Below, piece after piece: positions 7,049 through 9,127 of a DNA stretch of 9,127 nt; the first letter of the stretch is position 1, and each line of letters starts with the position of its first letter. Source of the stretch: Aquificota bacterium (lineage in GTDB: Bacteria > Thermosulfidibacterota > Thermosulfidibacteria > Thermosulfidibacterales > Thermosulfidibacteraceae); contig WGAU01000108.1 in the NCBI GenBank assembly GCA_015494645.1, positions 1 to 9,127 on the forward strand, given 5' to 3'. The notes below the pieces were generated by a model. It saw only the letters and a list, made by a program, of their open reading frames with translations, had not been told where the DNA came from and made no database searches. Made by a program: the position numbers and the translations under genes.

Positions 7049-8425
7049 TCAGCTTATGGCGTGCTTTGCAATAAATTCCTTTACCCTTTCAGTATCGGCT
7101 GGAAGCACGCTGAAGCGCCTTTCCTTATTGAAAAGATCTTTGATGGTTTTTGGTATGGGAGGTTCCTTGCCTATGGCCTTTTTCACTGCATCCGGGAACT
7201 TGGCCGGGTGTGCAGTGGCAAGGCAGATGACCGGTATTTTTTCTTCAAGGTGTTCAAGGGCTACCTTGACTCCCACAGCGGTGTGGGGATCAAGGATGTA
7301 ACCGGTTCTTTCGTATATTTCCTTTATGGTTTTTAGTGTCTCCTCCTGAGTGGCAGATCCAGTAAGGAAGTCCTTCTGTGCCTTTTCAACCTCCTCTGCG
7401 CTGAACTTCAGTGCCTTACTCTTTGAAAACTCTTCCATTGCTTCTTTGACCTTTTTGGGATCCTCATCGTACAGGTAGTATAGATACCTTTCAAAGTTGC
7501 TTGCCACCTGAATATCCATGGATGGACTTATGGTAGGCACCACTTTACCCACGGAGTAGTCTCCTCTTGAGAGGAAGCGGTAGAGTATGTCGTTTTCGTT
7601 GGTGGCGAGGATGAGCCTTTCTATGAGTCCTGTCATCTTTTTAGCTATGTATCCCGCAAAGATGTTACCGAAGTTGCCAGTGGGAACGCATATTCTCACA
7701 GGACGGTCAAACTTCAAGGCCGCCCATACGTAATAGACCACCTGTGCTAAAACCCTTGCCCAGTTGATGGAGTTTACAGCTCCCAGCCTGTACCTCTCTT
7801 TGAACTCAAGATCGTTGAAGATGGTTTTCACAATAGCCTGACAGTCGTCAAAGGTTCCCTCAATGGATAGATTGAAGACATTGGGATCTGTGACTGTGGT
7901 CATCTGTAGCTCTTGAATGGGTGAGACCCTTTTGTGGGGATGCAGAATAAAGATGGTCATGTTCTTTCTGCCTTTAACTCCGTGTATGGCGGCGCTTCCC
8001 GTATCTCCCGATGTGGCCCCTAAGATGTTCATGGTCTTGTTTCTTTTGGAAAGTAGGTACTCAAAAAGGTTCCCAAGAAACTGAAGGGCTACGTCTTTAA
8101 AGGCCAAAGTAGGCCCGTGGAATAACTCCATTATATATACTCTGTCTACCTTCACCAGAGGAACAATCTCTGGATGGGTGAAGGTGCTGTAAGACTTCTC
8201 TATAAGCCTTTCTAAATCCTCTTCTGGTATGTCAGATGCAAAAAGCCTCATAACCTCAAGGGCCAACCCTTTATAGGGAAGGTCTTTCCATGCCTTTAAT
8301 TTTTCTTGGGGAACCTCTGGTATCTCTTGGGGAAGCAGCAGTCCTCCATCTGTGGCGAGTCCCATCATGACCGCATCGGAGAAAGAGATGCCTGAAACTC
8401 CACCTCTTGTGCTGATATATTTCAT
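7049..8425 (-). CDS. thrC: Threonine synthase (PLP-dependent, long type)
   Basis: Converts O-phospho-L-homoserine to L-threonine and phosphate, the final threonine step, in the cytoplasm. At 458 residues it matches the long class also found in E. coli and yeast. The N-terminus MKYISTRG followed by GLATDGGLLLP (22-32) is typical of that class. The PLP lysine is K110 in GPTLAFKDVALQ. A glycine/serine loop GATSGDTGSAAIHG lies at 136-149, the PLP phosphate loop VPTGNFGNIFAGY at 247-259, and the class-specific MDIQVASNFERYLYYL near 303-318. ILDPHTAVG (377-385) and CLATAHPAKFPDAV (401-414) are also characteristic. ATG 8425 has a near-perfect AGGAGGTGAT ribosome site. The gene starts 19 bases after the amidohydrolase stop and ends just before metH. 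With MetH it places both end-product arms of the homoserine pathway on one probable transcript. Confidence 0.97.
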   Translation of the reverse strand: MKYISTRGGVSGISFSDAVMMGLATDGGLLLPQEIPEVPQEKLKAWKDLPYKGLALEVMRLFASDIPEEDLERLIEKSYSTFTHPEIVPLVKVDRVYIMELFHGPTLAFKDVALQFLGNLFEYLLSKRNKTMNILGATSGDTGSAAIHGVKGRKNMTIFILHPHKRVSPIQELQMTTVTDPNVFNLSIEGTFDDCQAIVKTIFNDLEFKERYRLGAVNSINWARVLAQVVYYVWAALKFDRPVRICVPTGNFGNIFAGYIAKKMTGLIERLILATNENDILYRFLSRGDYSVGKVVPTISPSMDIQVASNFERYLYYLYDEDPKKVKEAMEEFSKSKALKFSAEEVEKAQKDFLTGSATQEETLKTIKEIYERTGYILDPHTAVGVKVALEHLEEKIPVICLATAHPAKFPDAVKKAIGKEPPIPKTIKDLFNKERRFSVLPADTERVKEFIAKHAIS

Positions 8426-8428
8426 ATC

Positions 8429-8438
8429 ATCACCTCCT
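8429..8438 (-). promoter_or_regulatory. Strong Shine-Dalgarno site for thrC
   Basis: AGGAGGTGAT on the minus strand is a full match to the anti-Shine-Dalgarno core, with GGAGG seven bases before ATG 8425. It is the strongest ribosome site in the window. It favours 8425 over an out-of-frame ATG at 8430. Confidence 0.85.
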
Positions 8439-8444
8439 GATGGA

Positions 8445-9127
8445 TTAACCTTTAAGGATTGGGGACAGTATTCTCAAGGCGTTTTCCCTTAATATTAGCT
8501 TTTTGGCCTCTTCACTTAAAGGTAGCTTCATGAACTCTTCTATGGAATGCTTCATGGAGGATCCAGGCCAGTCCGTTCCGAAGAGGAACTTGTTCTTCAG
8601 TTGCTCCATTCTCGGGAAGTAGTCCAAGAGTCTTTTAATAGGGAGTCCGGAAATGTCAATGTAAACATTTTTTCTATGCCTTACTATGAACTGGGCATCT
8701 TCATACCAGAAACCTCTGCCTCCGTGGCTCATGATGAGTACAAGATCCGGAAAGTCTTCGGCAATCTCGTTTACGTAGTGAGGTGAGCCGTACTTGTCTT
8801 TGGATCCAGGGAATATTGAGGTGCCGGCATGGATCATAACAGGGACCCCTTCTTCCTGACAGATGTAGTAAACGGGGTAGAGTCTTCTATCTGTAAGTTC
8901 AAATCTCATGTGAACGGGATGGAGTTTCAAGCCTTTGGCTCCCATACGGATATATTTCAACATGTCTTTGTAAGGATAGTTGCTGAGGTGCGGATTTATG
9001 TTGGCAAAGGGGATAAGCCTTTCGCTTGACTTGCAGAATTCAATCACCGTTTCCGTGGGGGTATCTCCTGTGACGTTGGGTGCCCTTTCCGCCAGTACCA
9101 CTGCGTATTCCACCTGGGCCTCATCCA
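8445..9127 (-). CDS. Amidohydrolase-2 family metal-dependent hydrolase or decarboxylase (5'-partial)
   Basis: The frame stays open to the window edge (visible fragment 226 residues). Residues before the in-frame GTG at 9113 read DEAQ, which fits the family pattern before a VEYAVVLAE strand, so this GTG is probably internal and the N-terminus lies outside. The fold is the TIM-barrel amidohydrolase_2 (PF04909-like) type. Visible motifs are GLKLHP (about 65-70), VPVMIHAGT with a likely metal-ligand His near 99, LIMSHGG with His near 134, YIDISGLP near 155-162, and FGTDWPG with the catalytic Asp near 185. The N-terminal HxH metal motif expected in this superfamily is not in view, so activity cannot be confirmed. 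Relatives include decarboxylases (ACMSD type) and hydrolases with varied substrates; none can be named here. It ends 19 bases before thrC, so it probably shares its transcript. Confidence 0.85.
   Translation of the reverse strand, partial: DEAQVEYAVVLAERAPNVTGDTPTETVIEFCKSSERLIPFANINPHLSNYPYKDMLKYIRMGAKGLKLHPVHMRFELTDRRLYPVYYICQEEGVPVMIHAGTSIFPGSKDKYGSPHYVNEIAEDFPDLVLIMSHGGRGFWYEDAQFIVRHRKNVYIDISGLPIKRLLDYFPRMEQLKNKFLFGTDWPGSSMKHSIEEFMKLPLSEEAKKLILRENALRILSPILKG

Noticed and set aside
6833..7336. A plus-strand open frame spanning the thrC-metH junction
   Set aside because: It is antisense to both conserved genes and has no recognisable domain. Position at a junction alone does not support it.
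8426..8444. Separate promoter or riboswitch before thrC
   Set aside because: The 19-base gap holds little beyond the ribosome site and is too short for a leader element.

Overview
This window suggests an anaerobic, possibly thermophilic bacterium with a very compact genome. No gap between genes exceeds about 20 bases, and neighbouring genes often overlap. The strongest clue to lifestyle is a LUD-type lactate oxidation module in which the LutB-like and LutA-like parts are fused into one polypeptide. From memory, this arrangement is known from Desulfovibrio-type sulfate reducers. No rRNA or other phylogenetic marker is present, so the placement near Desulfobacterota/Thermodesulfobacteriota is a low-confidence inference.

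Plus strand, 1-3675: the 3' end of a LutC-like LUD protein (to 116), a LutB-LutA fusion iron-sulfur protein (113-2095), and an ABC1/UbiB-family atypical kinase with two C-terminal membrane segments (2041-3675). Each gene overlaps the next, by 4 and 55 bases, so the three are probably cotranscribed. The likely theme is lactate (or a similar 2-hydroxyacid) oxidation feeding a quinone pool, with the UbiB homologue helping to make or handle the quinone.

Minus strand, 9127 down to 3643: a 5'-truncated amidohydrolase-2 family protein (off the right edge), thrC (threonine synthase), a short metH (cobalamin methionine synthase lacking the activation domain), pyrF (OMP decarboxylase) and a small ArsR-family regulator. 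Spacings are 19 bases, 7-16 bases (depending on the metH start), an 8-base overlap, and 20 bases, so this looks like one operon. ThrC and MetH serve the two arms of the homoserine branch of the aspartate family. PyrF supplies UMP. The terminal ArsR-like protein may regulate the cluster.

The two operons converge, and their last genes (ubiB-like and arsR-like) overlap tail to tail by 33 bases with no visible intrinsic terminator. I see no mobile elements, CRISPR arrays, RNA genes or phage genes. Nothing here amounts to a clearly new system. The most useful leads are the lactate-oxidation/UbiB linkage, the ArsR-like regulator with two cysteines at the end of a Met/Thr operon, the MetH without a reactivation domain, and the unusual gene overlaps.
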